Assembly (NCBI RefSeq): GCF_900117415.1
Contig: NZ_FPEI01000006.1
Coordinates: forward strand, 496,001-560,000
Origin: Hyphomicrobium sp. CS1BSMeth3
GTDB lineage: Bacteria > Pseudomonadota > Alphaproteobacteria > Rhizobiales > Hyphomicrobiaceae
Direction of reading: 5' to 3'
Length of the DNA: 64,000 nucleotides
This document shows, in pieces, positions 18,042 to 28,716 of the stretch. The position numbers and the translations under genes are program-made. Within the stretch, counting starts at the first letter, position 1; each line of letters starts with the position of its first letter. The notes under the pieces were generated by a model. That model searched no databases and was not told where the DNA came from. It saw only the letters and a program-made list of their open reading frames with translations.

Positions 18042-19295
18042 TTACTGAAAGAGCTTCGCATCCGGATCGGCCCTGCCTTCCGCCCAGGCCTGCACGACCT
18101 CCGCCGCGATGACACTGAAGGTGATGCCGTTGCCGCCACAACCGAGCACGGCGAAGCAGTTTGCAAGGTCCGGCGCCGGCGCCATGTAGGGAAGGCCCGT
18201 CGGGCTGTCCGCGAAAGCGCCCGCCCAGGCATAGTCGATCTCGAGCCGCCGGCCGGGCAGCAGCGCCTTCACTTTGGCCAATAGGCGCTCGGCTTTCATC
18301 GGGGTGGCCTCATCGCGGCGGTCGGGACTGTTGAGCTTGGAGTCCTCGCCGCCGGCCAGGATGCGGTTGTTCCAGGTCGTGCGCACGTAGAGATAGGGAT
18401 CTGCCGCCTCCCAGATCAGGCAGCGCCCTGGCCAGAAAGCATCCGCAGGCAGCGGCTTGGTCGCGATGGCCCATGTTGAAACGCGTTCGAACTTATCGCG
18501 GGGCAGGCCGGGGATCACCGCATAACCCGTCGCAAAGACGGCGCGGCGCGCGGAGATCATCGGGCCGTCGCCCGTTTCGAGATCGACGCCGCGGGGATGC
18601 GGGTGCACCTTCTTGACTTCGCGTGGACTGTAGAGGCGCGCTCCGAGGCGCTGTGCCGTTCGCAGGCATTCAGCGGCGAGCTGCGCGGGATTAACCTCGG
18701 CAGCGCCGTCGGAGATGATCGCGCCGGTTCGATCGATGCCGTAGGCCGACGCAACTTCAGCGCTGGTCAGAAAGGTCGAGGGGAGGCCGATGCGCGCGCG
18801 GTGCGCGGCCTCATCCTGCAAGGCGCGCCAGCCGCGCTCGTTGCCGGCGAGATAGAGCGCCCGGCGCTCCTTCCATCCACACTTCAGGTGATGGCGCTCG
18901 ATGATCGCACCGAGCGTGCGCACTGCAGCGAACGAGCGAAGGTAGGCGCGACGCGCCGCCGCTGCGCCCTTCCGATCCGCAAGTTCGACAAGGGGCGTGT
19001 CCAGCTCGAACTGGATCATCGCCGTGCTGGCGAGCGTGCTACCGCGACAAGGCTCGCCCCGGTCGACGATGACGACATCGTGCCCATGCTCGGCGAGGCT
19101 CAGCGCGACCAGCGCTCCGCTGATGCCGGCGCCGACGACAGCGACGTCGCACGTTTCCTGTGTCAGGCGCGTGCGATACCTGACATCGATGCGTGGCGTG
19201 TCGAGCCACAGGGGCCTGCCGCCACGCAGATCTTTCTTCGGCGTCGGCACGTCGACCTGCTCGAGGAAATGCGGAACGGGGCGTGTTCCGCCCAT
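18042..19295 (-). CDS. FAD-dependent oxidoreductase (DAO family)
   Basis: A 417-residue flavoenzyme of the D-amino-acid oxidase/PuuB type, which oxidises an amine or amino acid. The dinucleotide motif VVGAGISGALVALSLAEHG is near residue 57, followed by VVIVDRG and the flavin-contacting RGSTLASTAMIQFELD. The C-terminus has the second FAD segment AGAFADSPTGLPYMAP and VLGCGGNGITFSVIAAE. The start is uncertain: the ATG at 19295 has no clear ribosome site, while a GTG at 19250 (VPTPKKDLRG) has AGG 7 bp upstream. The upstream neighbour is dps on the same strand, 47 bp away. The substrate is unknown; gamma-glutamylputrescine oxidase-like activity is one possibility. Confidence 0.87.
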   Translation of the reverse strand: MGGTRPVPHFLEQVDVPTPKKDLRGGRPLWLDTPRIDVRYRTRLTQETCDVAVVGAGISGALVALSLAEHGHDVVIVDRGEPCRGSTLASTAMIQFELDTPLVELADRKGAAAARRAYLRSFAAVRTLGAIIERHHLKCGWKERRALYLAGNERGWRALQDEAAHRARIGLPSTFLTSAEVASAYGIDRTGAIISDGAAEVNPAQLAAECLRTAQRLGARLYSPREVKKVHPHPRGVDLETGDGPMISARRAVFATGYAVIPGLPRDKFERVSTWAIATKPLPADAFWPGRCLIWEAADPYLYVRTTWNNRILAGGEDSKLNSPDRRDEATPMKAERLLAKVKALLPGRRLEIDYAWAGAFADSPTGLPYMAPAPDLANCFAVLGCGGNGITFSVIAAEVVQAWAEGRADPDAKLFQ

Positions 19296-19342
19296 GCAGA
19301 ACGCACGAGCCTGTGGCCGGTTTCCCGGAGCACAGACGGGCC

Positions 19343-19858
19343 TCAGCCCTTTCGTAGGGTCTCGAAAAGGAACCACACGCGCCGCTCGCCCTCGTCGATC
19401 CAGTTCTCGATGAGGCTCGTGGTCGCCACGTCTCCCGCTTCGTCGGTGAGATCGTGCAATTCGCGCAGCGAGTCGACGAGCTGCTTGTTGTCGTCGCGCA
19501 GCTCGGCGAGCATGTCGTCCGGCGCGACGAAGTCGGCGTCGTTGTCGAGAATGCGCTGCTGGCGTGAGATCTGCCCGATCGAGCGCAGCGTCGTGCCGCC
19601 GATCTTGCGCACGCGCTCGGCCATATCGTCGGTCATGGCGAAAATCTGCTCGGACTGCTCGTCGAGCAGAAGGTGATAGTCGCGGAAATGCGGCCCGGAC
19701 ATGTGCCAATGGAAGTTCTTCGTCTTGAGATAGAGGGCAAACACATCCGCGAGCGCCGTCGTCATGGCGGCAGAAATGTCCTTGACGGCGTTCGAGGAGA
19801 GGCTTGTCGGGGTCTTCAGTGCTGACTGCCGAATCTCGGTTGCGGATCTTTTTGACAT
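19343..19858 (-). CDS. dps: Dps family ferritin-like DNA-protection protein
   Basis: A 171-residue Dps protein that forms 12-mers, stores iron with peroxide as oxidant and protects DNA under stress. The inter-subunit ferroxidase ligands are readable: His50 in NFHWHMSGPHF, His62 and Asp66 in YHLLLDEQ, Asp77 and Glu81 in TDDMAERVRK. The N-terminus MSKRSATEIRQSALKTP is basic and flexible, compatible with DNA binding. The start at 19858 follows GAGAC; a GTG 12 bp earlier is in frame. Promoter signals such as an OxyR or Fur box were not evident in the 230 bp shared with the divergent caspase-like gene. Confidence 0.95.
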   Translation of the reverse strand: MSKRSATEIRQSALKTPTSLSSNAVKDISAAMTTALADVFALYLKTKNFHWHMSGPHFRDYHLLLDEQSEQIFAMTDDMAERVRKIGGTTLRSIGQISRQQRILDNDADFVAPDDMLAELRDDNKQLVDSLRELHDLTDEAGDVATTSLIENWIDEGERRVWFLFETLRKG

Positions 19859-20092
19859 AACTGGTCTCACTCAGAGATGTGGGGGGCGCATCGATGTCAG
19901 ATCATCTGGGCGCGTCGAGGCGGCAATTAAAGGCGGGGCGAAGTCCCGCTTCCGGCCTCTCGAACAAAGGAACGTGATCTGTTCTCAATCGGTTCCCGCG
20001 GCGGGCGGAATGATGTCGCTGTTGCCCGGTTCGTCTTGGATCTGTCGAATTCGGTGCCTAGACCAAACCGACCTGTTCCTGGGGAGCCCCTG

Positions 20093-21220
20093 ATGCCGCG
20101 CACGGTTCTGTTGCTCACGACCCTGGTGACCAGCCTCTTGTTTGCCGCACCGGCCATGGCCGAGAAGCGCGTGGCGCTCGTGATCGGCAACGGGGCCTAC
20201 GTGAAAAGCTCCGCCCTCGCCAATCCGGTCAATGATGCAACCGAGATGGCCAAGGCGCTCGCCGAGGCGGGCTTCGAGGTCATTGCCGGTCTCGATTTGG
20301 ACAAGCGGACATTCGACATCAAGGTGCGCGATTTCGCACGCGCGCTCGGAGATGCGGATGTGGCGCTCTTCTACTACGCGGGCCACGCCCTGCAGGTGTC
20401 GGGCAGGAACTATCTGGTTCCGGTCGATGCCTCCATGGAGCGCGAGCGGGACCTCGATTTCGAGACTGTCGGCGTCGACTTCGTTCTTCGGCAAATGGAG
20501 ATCGACCGCGAGAACAAGACCAATCTCGTGTTTCTCGATTCCTGCCGCGACAATCCGCTGGCGCGCAATCTCGCGCGCTCCATGGGGACGCGATCGGCAA
20601 GCGTGAGCCAGGGCCTCGCACAGGTTCAGACAGGCGTCGGTACGTTCATCGCCTATTCGACGCAACCCGGAAATGTCGCCCTCGATGGCTCGGGTACGAA
20701 TTCGCCGTTCACGGCCGCGCTGGTCAAGGGCATGCGGGCCTCCGAGCGCAATCTGACCTCGGTCATGGTGGAGGTGCGCAAGGATGTGCTGGCGGCGACA
20801 GGTGGCCGGCAGGTGCCTTGGGATCACTCATCGCTGACAGGGGATTTCTTCTTCCAGCGCGTCGCGGCGCCAGGTGCGCTCGTGCAACCCGGCGTGCCGG
20901 CCGCGAGCGATGTGCAGAAGCGGCTGGAGGACCTCGAGCGGGAGCTTCAGCGCAAGACCGACCAGACCGGCAAGGTCGTCGAGCTGGCGCAGGCCAAGGA
21001 GCGGCTGCGGCAGCTCATGGAGGCCAACCAGGATGACCAGCGGCGCATATTCGATGTTCAGCGTGATCATCGGCGCAGCGGCTCGGACAGCTTCCAGGAC
21101 ATCAGCCGCCTGCAGATCGCTATGGTCCGGCGGAGTCAGGAAATCTCGAAGCTGCGTCCGCGCATTGCCGAGCTCGAGGCCGAGCTTGGGTTGCCGTCGA
21201 GCGCGGCAGCGAGCAAATAG
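20093..21220 (+). CDS. Secreted caspase-family (C14) protein with coiled-coil tail
   Basis: A 375-residue exported protein. A signal peptide ends at AMA near residue 23, and EKRVALVIGNGAYVKSSAL opens a caspase-like p20 fold. The dyad is present: His98 in FYYAGHALQVSG and Cys151 in FLDSCRDNP, with YLVPVDA between them. The domain closes at about residue 262 (GDFFFQRV). The rest is a charged heptad-rich region (about 285-365) with RLEDLERELQRKT and AELEAELGL, probably a coiled coil. Bacterial homologues with this layout are common in alphaproteobacteria and mostly uncharacterised. GGGGAG precedes the ATG by 6 bp. The lytic transglycosylase gene follows after 48 bp, so both periplasmic proteins may share a transcript. 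Confidence 0.88.
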   Translation: MPRTVLLLTTLVTSLLFAAPAMAEKRVALVIGNGAYVKSSALANPVNDATEMAKALAEAGFEVIAGLDLDKRTFDIKVRDFARALGDADVALFYYAGHALQVSGRNYLVPVDASMERERDLDFETVGVDFVLRQMEIDRENKTNLVFLDSCRDNPLARNLARSMGTRSASVSQGLAQVQTGVGTFIAYSTQPGNVALDGSGTNSPFTAALVKGMRASERNLTSVMVEVRKDVLAATGGRQVPWDHSSLTGDFFFQRVAAPGALVQPGVPAASDVQKRLEDLERELQRKTDQTGKVVELAQAKERLRQLMEANQDDQRRIFDVQRDHRRSGSDSFQDISRLQIAMVRRSQEISKLRPRIAELEAELGLPSSAAASK

Positions 21221-21268
21221 CCGCGGCCCGTATGCAACCGGCAGCGGACCGATGTAGTTTTGAAGCTG

Positions 21269-22144
21269 ATGCTGCGTATGACCCGTTTGTCGCTATTCAG
21301 CCTCGTCGTCATGAGCCTGGCCGGTGCTTTCGGGGGCGCTACCTCCGTGCGCGCGAGTGATCAGGAGCGCCCGCTCGTCGAGACGATATGCCCCTTGATG
21401 GAAAAGGAGGCGCAGCTCAACGGCATCTCGCCGGCTCTCTTCGTGCGCCTCATCTGGCGTGAGAGCGGTTTCCGGCCGAATGTCGTGAGCCACAAGGGCG
21501 CGCAGGGAATTGCCCAGTTCATGCCGGGGACGGCCAAAGAGCGTGGGCTCGAGAATCCTTTTGATCCGGCGCTGGCCATCCCGCACTCCGCGCGGCTTCT
21601 CGCGGATCTCATGAAAGAGTTCGGAAATTTCGGCCTTGCGGCTGCGGCCTACAATGCGGGCCCGGATCGCGTGCGCGGCTGGCTCGAGGGGAGCCGCACG
21701 CTGCCGGCCGAGACGCGGACTTACGTGCAGTTCATCACCGGCCATGCCGCGGAGCGCTGGAAGGAGGCGGGCGGCACGCCTGCCGAGCCGACGGCAATGA
21801 CCTCCGCGGAGCTGCAGGACTCCTGCCGCAAGCGCGCGCCCGCACTGGTTCAGGTCGCACTCGCCGGGAAGCCGAAGATGCAAGCCGCACGGCGGCCCTG
21901 GGGCGTGCAGCTTGGTGCGGGCCCTTCTGAAGCCAAGGTGGCCGGCCTGTTCAACACGCTGAAGCGCCAGCATGCCAAAGTGCTCGCGGATGCCGAGCCC
22001 ATGTACGTGCCCGCGCGGATCGTGGGCCGAGGGGCGCAGGCCATGGTCGCGTTACGCGTCGGCGCCGACACGCGCGACGATGCTCTGAAGCTCTGCGTGC
22101 GCTTGCGAAGCAGCGGCGGCGTCTGCACCGTGCAGAAGAATTGA
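21269..22144 (+). CDS. Lytic transglycosylase (SLT) with SPOR-like C-terminus
   Basis: A 291-residue periplasmic enzyme that cleaves peptidoglycan to anhydromuropeptides. After a signal peptide (to about residue 30) comes an SLT domain: LFVRLIWRESGFRPNVVS with catalytic Glu65, GAQGIAQFMPGTA and LAAAAYNAGPDRV. The last 80 residues, from RPWGVQLGAG to SSGGVCTVQKN, fit a SPOR domain, which binds denuded glycan at the septum. The start is a choice among ATG at 21269, ATG at 21278 and TTG at 21260; 21269 is taken because GAAG lies a short way upstream. It probably follows the caspase-like gene in one transcript. Confidence 0.88.
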   Translation: MLRMTRLSLFSLVVMSLAGAFGGATSVRASDQERPLVETICPLMEKEAQLNGISPALFVRLIWRESGFRPNVVSHKGAQGIAQFMPGTAKERGLENPFDPALAIPHSARLLADLMKEFGNFGLAAAAYNAGPDRVRGWLEGSRTLPAETRTYVQFITGHAAERWKEAGGTPAEPTAMTSAELQDSCRKRAPALVQVALAGKPKMQAARRPWGVQLGAGPSEAKVAGLFNTLKRQHAKVLADAEPMYVPARIVGRGAQAMVALRVGADTRDDALKLCVRLRSSGGVCTVQKN

Positions 22145-22266
22145 AGCGGCGCACCCGCCCGGGGGGGAGCGCGGCGCGCCGCTCTGGCCGAGCACCTGAT
22201 CGGCCAACCTTGATGCGAGCCTCCGGCATCGGCCGACCATCGATGAGATCGGCGACCACGAGGAGC

Positions 22267-23043
22267 TCAGGGCGTCTCGAAGCCTTTGGCCGAGAGGGCC
22301 TGCTTGAATGCGGTCGACGTGAGAAATGCGATGAGCGCCTTGGCAGCGTCGCCGTTCTTGCTGCTGGCCGGAATTCCGAGCGTGTAGACCGTGTAGTTCT
22401 GGATATCGGCCGGCAGCGGGACGGCAGCAAGCCCAGGCGTGACAGCCACATCGCTCACCAGCCCGATGCCGACCTCGTTCTCGCCCTTGCCCACGGCCTG
22501 GGCAACCTGCGTGCCGGACGGATACAGCTTGGTCTTCGCCTTGACGCCGTCCGCAAGTCCGAGGCGCTGCATCAGGCCTGCCGCGTAGACGCCGACCGGA
22601 CCGCCGCCGGCTGGATCGCCGAGTGCGATCGACTTCGCCGAGAGCATGGTGCGCTTGAAGCCGTCGACCGAGGCGAGATCGGGCTTGGCGGCGCTCGCGT
22701 GGTAGAAAACGCCGTAGCCGACCTTGGCGAGCTCGGCGCGGCTGCCGGCGACGAGCTTGCTCTCCTTCTGCAGCCGCTCGTTCTGGCCCGACGTGACGAC
22801 CACGAGATCGACGGCGTCGCCTTTCATGACGCGATCCATGTTCGCGCCGAGCGTGCCGTACTCGATCGTGACCTTGTGCCCCGAAGATTTCTCGAATTGC
22901 GGCATCATTTCCGTAAACAGCGCGCGCATCGCCGATCCGCCGAGCATCTTGATCTCAGCGGCCATCGTCTGGACCGGCATCAGCGCGAGCGCGAGGCCCG
23001 TGAGAGCGCCGGTCAATCCCGTAGCAAGCGAACGTCCGAACAT
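22267..23043 (-). CDS. ModA-like periplasmic substrate-binding protein
   Basis: A 258-residue periplasmic binding protein of the molybdate/sulfate-type cluster. A signal peptide ends near TMA-AEIK. The body shows IKMLGGSAMRALFTEMMPQF, VTIEYGTLGANMDRVMKGD, VDLVVVTSG and the C-terminal IPASSKNGDAAKALIAFLTS, typical of ModA-like proteins. The anion-contacting serines of true ModA are replaced by GGSAMR and GTLGAN, so the ligand may differ (organic acids are bound by some relatives). AGGGAT precedes the ATG. There is no permease or ATPase beside it; it is an orphan next to another orphan binding protein at 23231. Confidence 0.85.
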   Translation of the reverse strand: MFGRSLATGLTGALTGLALALMPVQTMAAEIKMLGGSAMRALFTEMMPQFEKSSGHKVTIEYGTLGANMDRVMKGDAVDLVVVTSGQNERLQKESKLVAGSRAELAKVGYGVFYHASAAKPDLASVDGFKRTMLSAKSIALGDPAGGGPVGVYAAGLMQRLGLADGVKAKTKLYPSGTQVAQAVGKGENEVGIGLVSDVAVTPGLAAVPLPADIQNYTVYTLGIPASSKNGDAAKALIAFLTSTAFKQALSAKGFETP

Positions 23044-23230
23044 GGCATCCCTCCAAGTGAACTAAGTTGTCTATTGGGTCAGGGGTCGTCATCAATTGCG
23101 GCGTCGCAGCTCTGGTTGCCGGCCGCCCTGCGAATGAAATCCAGTTGTCTTCGACGTGCTTCGCTCGAATGCGGCTGCTGACCGCCGGAGACGGCGTGCT
23201 GCCGCCGTGCCCGCGTGCAGGTGCGCGGGC

Positions 23231-24196
23231 TCAGTGGGACTTGATGTTGGCCGCCCTGAGGATTGGCCACCACTTGTCGATCTCGGCCTTCTGGAACGTG
23301 GCGAGCGCGGCCGGTGTCTGCTGCTCGGGGGAGGGTACGTCCTGGCCGAGCTCGGCGAACTTCCTTTGGAGATCGGCGCTCGCGAGCGCCTTCACGACAG
23401 CGGCGTTGAGCTTGGCGATGATCTCGGGTGGCGTTGCCTTGGGCACCCACAGACCGTGCCAGACGGAAATGTAGAAGCCGGGCAGGCCCGCCTCATCGAC
23501 CGTCGGGATGTCAGGCGCGGCCGCCAGCCGTGCCTTGGCGGTCACCGCATAAGCCTTGATGCTGCCGGCGCGGACATTGGGGAGTGAGTTCGACGACTGG
23601 TCGAACATCACGTCGACGTGGCCTCCGATAAGATCCTGCATGGCCGGGCCGCCGCCGCGGTAGGGCACGAAGGAAAGCGGAATGCCCGTGGTGTTCTGGA
23701 AGAAAAGGCCGCTCACGTGGCCCGCCGAGCCGACCCCGGCCGTGCCGACGGTCGCCTTGTTCGCTTTCAGCCAGGCAACGAGCTCGCCGAGGCTTGCAGC
23801 CGGCACGGCGGCCTTGGAAACAATGAGCTGCGGGCTGCTCGGCAGCAGGACGACAGGTGCGAGGTCGCCCACGAGATCATAATTGAGCGTGTAGATTGCG
23901 CCGTTCAGAACATGCGTGTTCCAGTTTCCCACGCTGACGGTGTAGCCGTCCGGTGCTGCCCGAACCACCCGCCCGACACCGATGCTGCCACCGGCGCCGG
24001 CGACATTTTCAATGATCACGGACTGGCCCAAGGCTTCCGATATCGGCTCGCTTAGTCTCCGGGCGAGCACATCTGCCGGACCGCCGGCGGCGAACGGGAC
24101 GACAAGCGTGATGGGTCTCGTCGGATAGCTCTGTGCGTCAGCAGGTGTAGACAAAAGAAAGGCCGCGAACGCCGCCGTGAGAAGCTGCTTCTGCAT
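23231..24196 (-). CDS. Tripartite tricarboxylate transporter receptor (Bug/TctC) protein
   Basis: A 321-residue periplasmic receptor of the Bug family. A signal peptide ends at ADA-QSYP. The mature start YPTRPITLVVPFAAGGPADV and the segment GVGSAGHVSGLFFQNTTG, then FVPYRGGGPAMQDLIGG and VDVMFD, are the family's ligand-pocket signatures. Bug proteins bind dicarboxylates, tricarboxylates, nicotinate and similar anions. The membrane parts TctA and TctB are absent here, as is usual for the many orphan Bug genes. GGAGGAAGG is an excellent ribosome site. The gene is divergent from a LysR regulator at 24310 across 113 bp, which probably controls it. Confidence 0.92.
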   Translation of the reverse strand: MQKQLLTAAFAAFLLSTPADAQSYPTRPITLVVPFAAGGPADVLARRLSEPISEALGQSVIIENVAGAGGSIGVGRVVRAAPDGYTVSVGNWNTHVLNGAIYTLNYDLVGDLAPVVLLPSSPQLIVSKAAVPAASLGELVAWLKANKATVGTAGVGSAGHVSGLFFQNTTGIPLSFVPYRGGGPAMQDLIGGHVDVMFDQSSNSLPNVRAGSIKAYAVTAKARLAAAPDIPTVDEAGLPGFYISVWHGLWVPKATPPEIIAKLNAAVVKALASADLQRKFAELGQDVPSPEQQTPAALATFQKAEIDKWWPILRAANIKSH

Positions 24197-24309
24197 GCCC
24201 TTCCTCCAGGATCATGTAGCGCTTCATGCGTTACGGGCTTGATTGTGTCGGTCCTCGATGGGAAAAAATACGGGCGCAATTGTTTTTTTAGATGATAGGT
24301 TTTGTTGCG

Positions 24310-25284
24310 ATGAAGACCCGCTTTCTCGAGAGCTTGGTCGCAGTCGCTGAGTGTGGTTCGATGGCGGGGGCAGCCCGCCGTCTCAATTTGACGCCTGCCG
24401 GCGTGAACCAGCAAATCCGTGCTCTCGAGAACGAAATCGGCACCCGCCTCCTCGTCCGCTCCGGTCGGGCCGTACGGCCGACGCCGGCGGCGGCGTCAAT
24501 CCTCGACCGGGCTCGATCTGTGCTCGGAGAGGTGCGGGACATGAAGTCGATCGCCGCGAGCGGCGAGCTTTCGGGCGAGCTTCGGCTCGGCGTGATGCAG
24601 ACGACGCTCTCGGGCATGTTTCCGGACATGCTCATTCCGTTCATGAAGGCGCATCCGCGGATCGAGGTGCGCATCCTTCGCGACAACTCGGCAGGGCTCT
24701 ATCCGAAAGTCATGAACGGCGAGATCGATGTCGCCGTGACCAGCGAGCCGCCGTTCACCGTGCCGAAGACGCACGAGTGGCGCGTCCTGCGCGTGGAGCC
24801 TTTTGTCGTTCTGACGCCGGTATCCATGCAGTGCCGCGATGCGCACACCGTGCTGGCGAAGGAGCCGTTCATCCGGCTGGATCGCAGGGTCTACGCGAGC
24901 CAGCTCATCGAGGTGTACTTGCGCAGACACGGCATCCGGCCCGACGAGCGCTATGAGCTTGATGGCTTCGAGCTGATCGCGGTGATGGTCGATCGCGGGC
25001 TCGGTGTCTCGCTGCTGCCCGATTGGGCGCCGCCCTGGCCGGAGGGTTTGGCGCTGCGCAAGCTGCCGCTCCCCGATCCCTCGATGGTGCGGCGGACAGG
25101 CCTGCTGTGGGCGCGGGATTCGCTACGCTTGCGGCTCATTCATGCCTTTATGGAGCAGGCGCGCCTGGCTATGTCGAGCAGCCAGGCGACGAGGCCGCCC
25201 GCAAGCACGAGTTCGCTTACCGAAGCGGCGCAAGTCACGGCTTCAGGCGATAGCCCGTACGGAAGATCCACCACACGATCGTGA
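24310..25284 (+). CDS. LysR family transcriptional regulator
   Basis: A 324-residue regulator. The N-terminal winged helix reads [40 protein letters not shown] and [15 protein letters not shown]; an effector-binding domain follows from about residue 90 ([13 protein letters not shown]). The start at 24310 (MKTRF) matches the family's usual N-terminus; an ATG 18 bp upstream adds MIGFVA. It is divergent from the Bug receptor gene, the usual arrangement for LysR proteins that control an adjacent uptake gene in response to the imported acid. The last 50 bases overlap the convergent ABC-2 permease gene, and the C-terminal 35 residues are low-complexity Ser/Thr/Ala, suggesting read-through extension of an older, shorter end. 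Confidence 0.92.
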   Translation: MKTRFLESLVAVAECGSMAGAARRLNLTPAGVNQQIRALENEIGTRLLVRSGRAVRPTPAAASILDRARSVLGEVRDMKSIAASGELSGELRLGVMQTTLSGMFPDMLIPFMKAHPRIEVRILRDNSAGLYPKVMNGEIDVAVTSEPPFTVPKTHEWRVLRVEPFVVLTPVSMQCRDAHTVLAKEPFIRLDRRVYASQLIEVYLRRHGIRPDERYELDGFELIAVMVDRGLGVSLLPDWAPPWPEGLALRKLPLPDPSMVRRTGLLWARDSLRLRLIHAFMEQARLAMSSSQATRPPASTSSLTEAAQVTASGDSPYGRSTTRS

Positions 25285-25992
25285 GGCACAGGAGCAGGAA
25301 CACGAGCGTCATCGTGAGGCTGATGCCCACGCTGACGTCGGAGATCTCGAAGAAGCTCCAGCGAAAGCCGCTGATCAGATAGACCATCGGATTGACGAGC
25401 GCGAGGTTCTGCCAGAAGGGCGGCAGCATGTTGATCGAATAGAACGTGCCGCCGAGAAAGCTCAACGGCATGATGATGAGCATGGGAATGACTTGCAGCT
25501 TTTCGAAGCCGTCGGCCCACACGCCGATAATGAAGCCGAGCAGGCTGAAGCTCAGGGCCGTCAGCACGAGAAAGGCGAGCATCCATACGGGATGTGCGAT
25601 GCGCACGGGTACGAACAGGCTCGCCGTCACGAGAATGATGAACCCGAGGATGATCGATTTGGTCGCTGCAGCGCCGACATATCCGAGCACGATCTCGAAA
25701 GGCGATATGGGCGCCGAGAGGATCTCGTAGATGGTGCCCGTGAAGCGCGGGAGATAGATGCCGAACGAGGCATTCGATGCGCTCTCCGTGAGGAGCAGCA
25801 TCATCATGAGACCGGGAACGATGAAGGCGCCGTAGCTCACCCCGTCGATCTCGGGCACGCGCGAGCCGATGGCCGCACCGAACACGATGAAATAGAGCGA
25901 CGTCGAGAGGACGGGTGCGACGATGCTCTGGAGCAGCGTGCGCCCCCAGCGGGCCATCTCGAAGCGGTAGATCGCGTTGACTGCAGTCAGGT

Positions 25993-25996
<4 letters not shown>
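25235..25996 (-). CDS. ABC-2 type transporter permease
   Basis: A 253-residue inner-membrane protein with six predicted membrane segments, of the YadH/NodJ type. It opens with a cytoplasmic [19 protein letters not shown] and contains the family stretch [20 protein letters not shown], then long hydrophobic runs ([35 protein letters not shown]). It overlaps the upstream ATPase gene by 4 bp (ATGA), so the two are translationally coupled. The pair probably exports a hydrophobic molecule or glycan; no nodulation genes are near, so a nod role is not suggested. Confidence 0.92.
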
Positions 25997-26919
<923 letters not shown>

Positions 26920-27024
26920 GGATCATGCTTGCATGGATTGTGGCGGGAGCGGGCGCTCGTGTGATGATCGAGAAATTCGCCATATCAGGCGGCATCGAGG
27001 TGGGCGAACTTACGGATAGGGACA

Positions 27025-28716
27025 CTAGCCCTCGACGATCGCGAGCCGGCCCCGATAGCGGACGATCAGACCGGATATAGGGTGTGAGATCTCGACATGG
27101 AAGGCGAAGCGGCCGCCCTCGACGGATTCATAGGCGTCCGATCTTGGTGCGAGCCAGAGAGGGAGCGGTAAGCCGAACAGGCTCCAGCGGCGCAGTACGA
27201 GCCGCAGGCATTCATCATCGAGTACCAAGGCCATGGCGAACGTCAGCGGGCCGAAGCGCTCGCAGAGCAGCGAGTCCGAGCGGCCCTGGCCGGCGAACTG
27301 CTCGCTCGAGAAGGTTTTGCCCCCGAACGTCCGCGTCCAGGTCTCAGTCCCGCCACACTCTCGGAATTCGACGCGGACGGGCACGCTTTCGGCGGCACTA
27401 GGAAATCCGATGATCGCGGCAGCAATGCGCGACAGCAGGCCAGTGCCGCGCTCGACGCTCGCGTTTCCCTTAGCAATGCGTGTGCCGGCAAGGTCGTGCA
27501 TCTGCCGAATCGGCTCGGGGAGTGCCGGCCATGCAGGGCCGAGCAGTCGGGCATAGAGCGGCCCCTTCTCGACCGCGAGATCGTCGCGAAGCCCCGTGTA
27601 GATCGTTTTGCGCTCGAACAGCCTTTCGTAGTCGTCGAGCTCGAGTTCGCGCACTGCAGCGCGCGCGCCCGGTGTCGGCACGTGACCATCGAGCACTCGG
27701 CGAACGATCGCTTCCACGGCCATGGAGGGAATGAGCGGGCCGTCCGCGCCCTCGGCAAGCAGATGCCAGGATCGCTCGAGCGGCGTGCCATCGGCGGCAG
27801 CACCCTGTACGGCGACGAACATGCCACCGCGATGCTCGCCCCAGCGGAGATGGTTCATCGCGATGTGCATCAGCGGCGCGAGAAAGGAAAGTGAGGGCAG
27901 CACACGCAGGCGCACGAGCCACGCCCATGCAACCAGAGCCCGATGCAGAAGCTCCGGGACGGGCCCGGCGCCCATCCATATGGTGCGCGCTTGCGGCCAC
28001 AAGTTGGCGAGCGCGACGAGGTCCGGCACATCAACGAGCGAGAAGAGCGTGTTGCGCAATGGCAGCCGCCCACCCGGCGCGATCGTGAAGCGCATATGCT
28101 CGGTAAAGGGATGGTCGGTCGTGATCCTGCCGTCCTTCTTGATCGACACAGGCTGCCCCGCATAGCTCGCAATGGCGCGGATCACGTTCTCGCCGACGCC
28201 GGCATAGGGCGATGGCGCGATGCCGCCGTGAATCGTGTCGATACGCGCCATGCCGGACGAAAGTCGCCGCACGACGGCCGCCGTCAGTACGGGAAAGCTC
28301 GAGACGCCGGTGAGGACCCATACGCCTTCCATGCGCGCGGCGTCGTCGAAGTCATTGACGCCGGCGACGAAGGCCGATCCGTCTGCGAGATCCAGGTAGT
28401 GCACTTTGCGCGCGATGCAGGCCTCGATGAGGCGATAGCGGTCCGCGCCATAGGCCTGGAAGGGGCCGCTGGCATCGATGAGCACGTCGGGCTTCAGGGC
28501 TTCGAGCTGCACGGCGAGATTGCCATCCCGGTCGAAGAAGGTCGGTGCGAGGTTCGCCTTCGCTTTCTCGCGGCCGCGGCAATAGGCGGCGGCCTTCTCC
28601 ATTGAGCGCCCGGCGATGATCAGGCTGAGGCGCGGCTCATCCTCGAGCAGCTCGACAATGCGCCCGCCGAACGTGCCATAGCCACCGACGAGCAGGATTG
28701 TGAGTGAGGAGCTCAT
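27025..28716 (-). CDS. Saccharopine dehydrogenase-like NAD(P) protein with DUF4166 domain
   Basis: A 563-residue two-part protein. Residues 1-130 form a Rossmann unit of the saccharopine dehydrogenase type: ILLVGGYGTFGGRIVELL, LIIAGRSMEKA, VLIDASGPFQAYG and HYLDLADGSAFV. From about residue 380 the sequence fits DUF4166: LLGPAWPALPEPIRQMHDLA, then VRVEFRECGGTETWTRTFGG and RFAFHVEISHPISGLIVRYR. The combination is seen in several proteobacteria and has no settled function. It is coupled by a 4-bp overlap to the upstream DCC-family gene (28713-29165), which supports a shared redox or lipid-linked job, but I do not assign a reaction. Confidence 0.85.
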   Translation of the reverse strand: MSSSLTILLVGGYGTFGGRIVELLEDEPRLSLIIAGRSMEKAAAYCRGREKAKANLAPTFFDRDGNLAVQLEALKPDVLIDASGPFQAYGADRYRLIEACIARKVHYLDLADGSAFVAGVNDFDDAARMEGVWVLTGVSSFPVLTAAVVRRLSSGMARIDTIHGGIAPSPYAGVGENVIRAIASYAGQPVSIKKDGRITTDHPFTEHMRFTIAPGGRLPLRNTLFSLVDVPDLVALANLWPQARTIWMGAGPVPELLHRALVAWAWLVRLRVLPSLSFLAPLMHIAMNHLRWGEHRGGMFVAVQGAAADGTPLERSWHLLAEGADGPLIPSMAVEAIVRRVLDGHVPTPGARAAVRELELDDYERLFERKTIYTGLRDDLAVEKGPLYARLLGPAWPALPEPIRQMHDLAGTRIAKGNASVERGTGLLSRIAAAIIGFPSAAESVPVRVEFRECGGTETWTRTFGGKTFSSEQFAGQGRSDSLLCERFGPLTFAMALVLDDECLRLVLRRWSLFGLPLPLWLAPRSDAYESVEGGRFAFHVEISHPISGLIVRYRGRLAIVEG

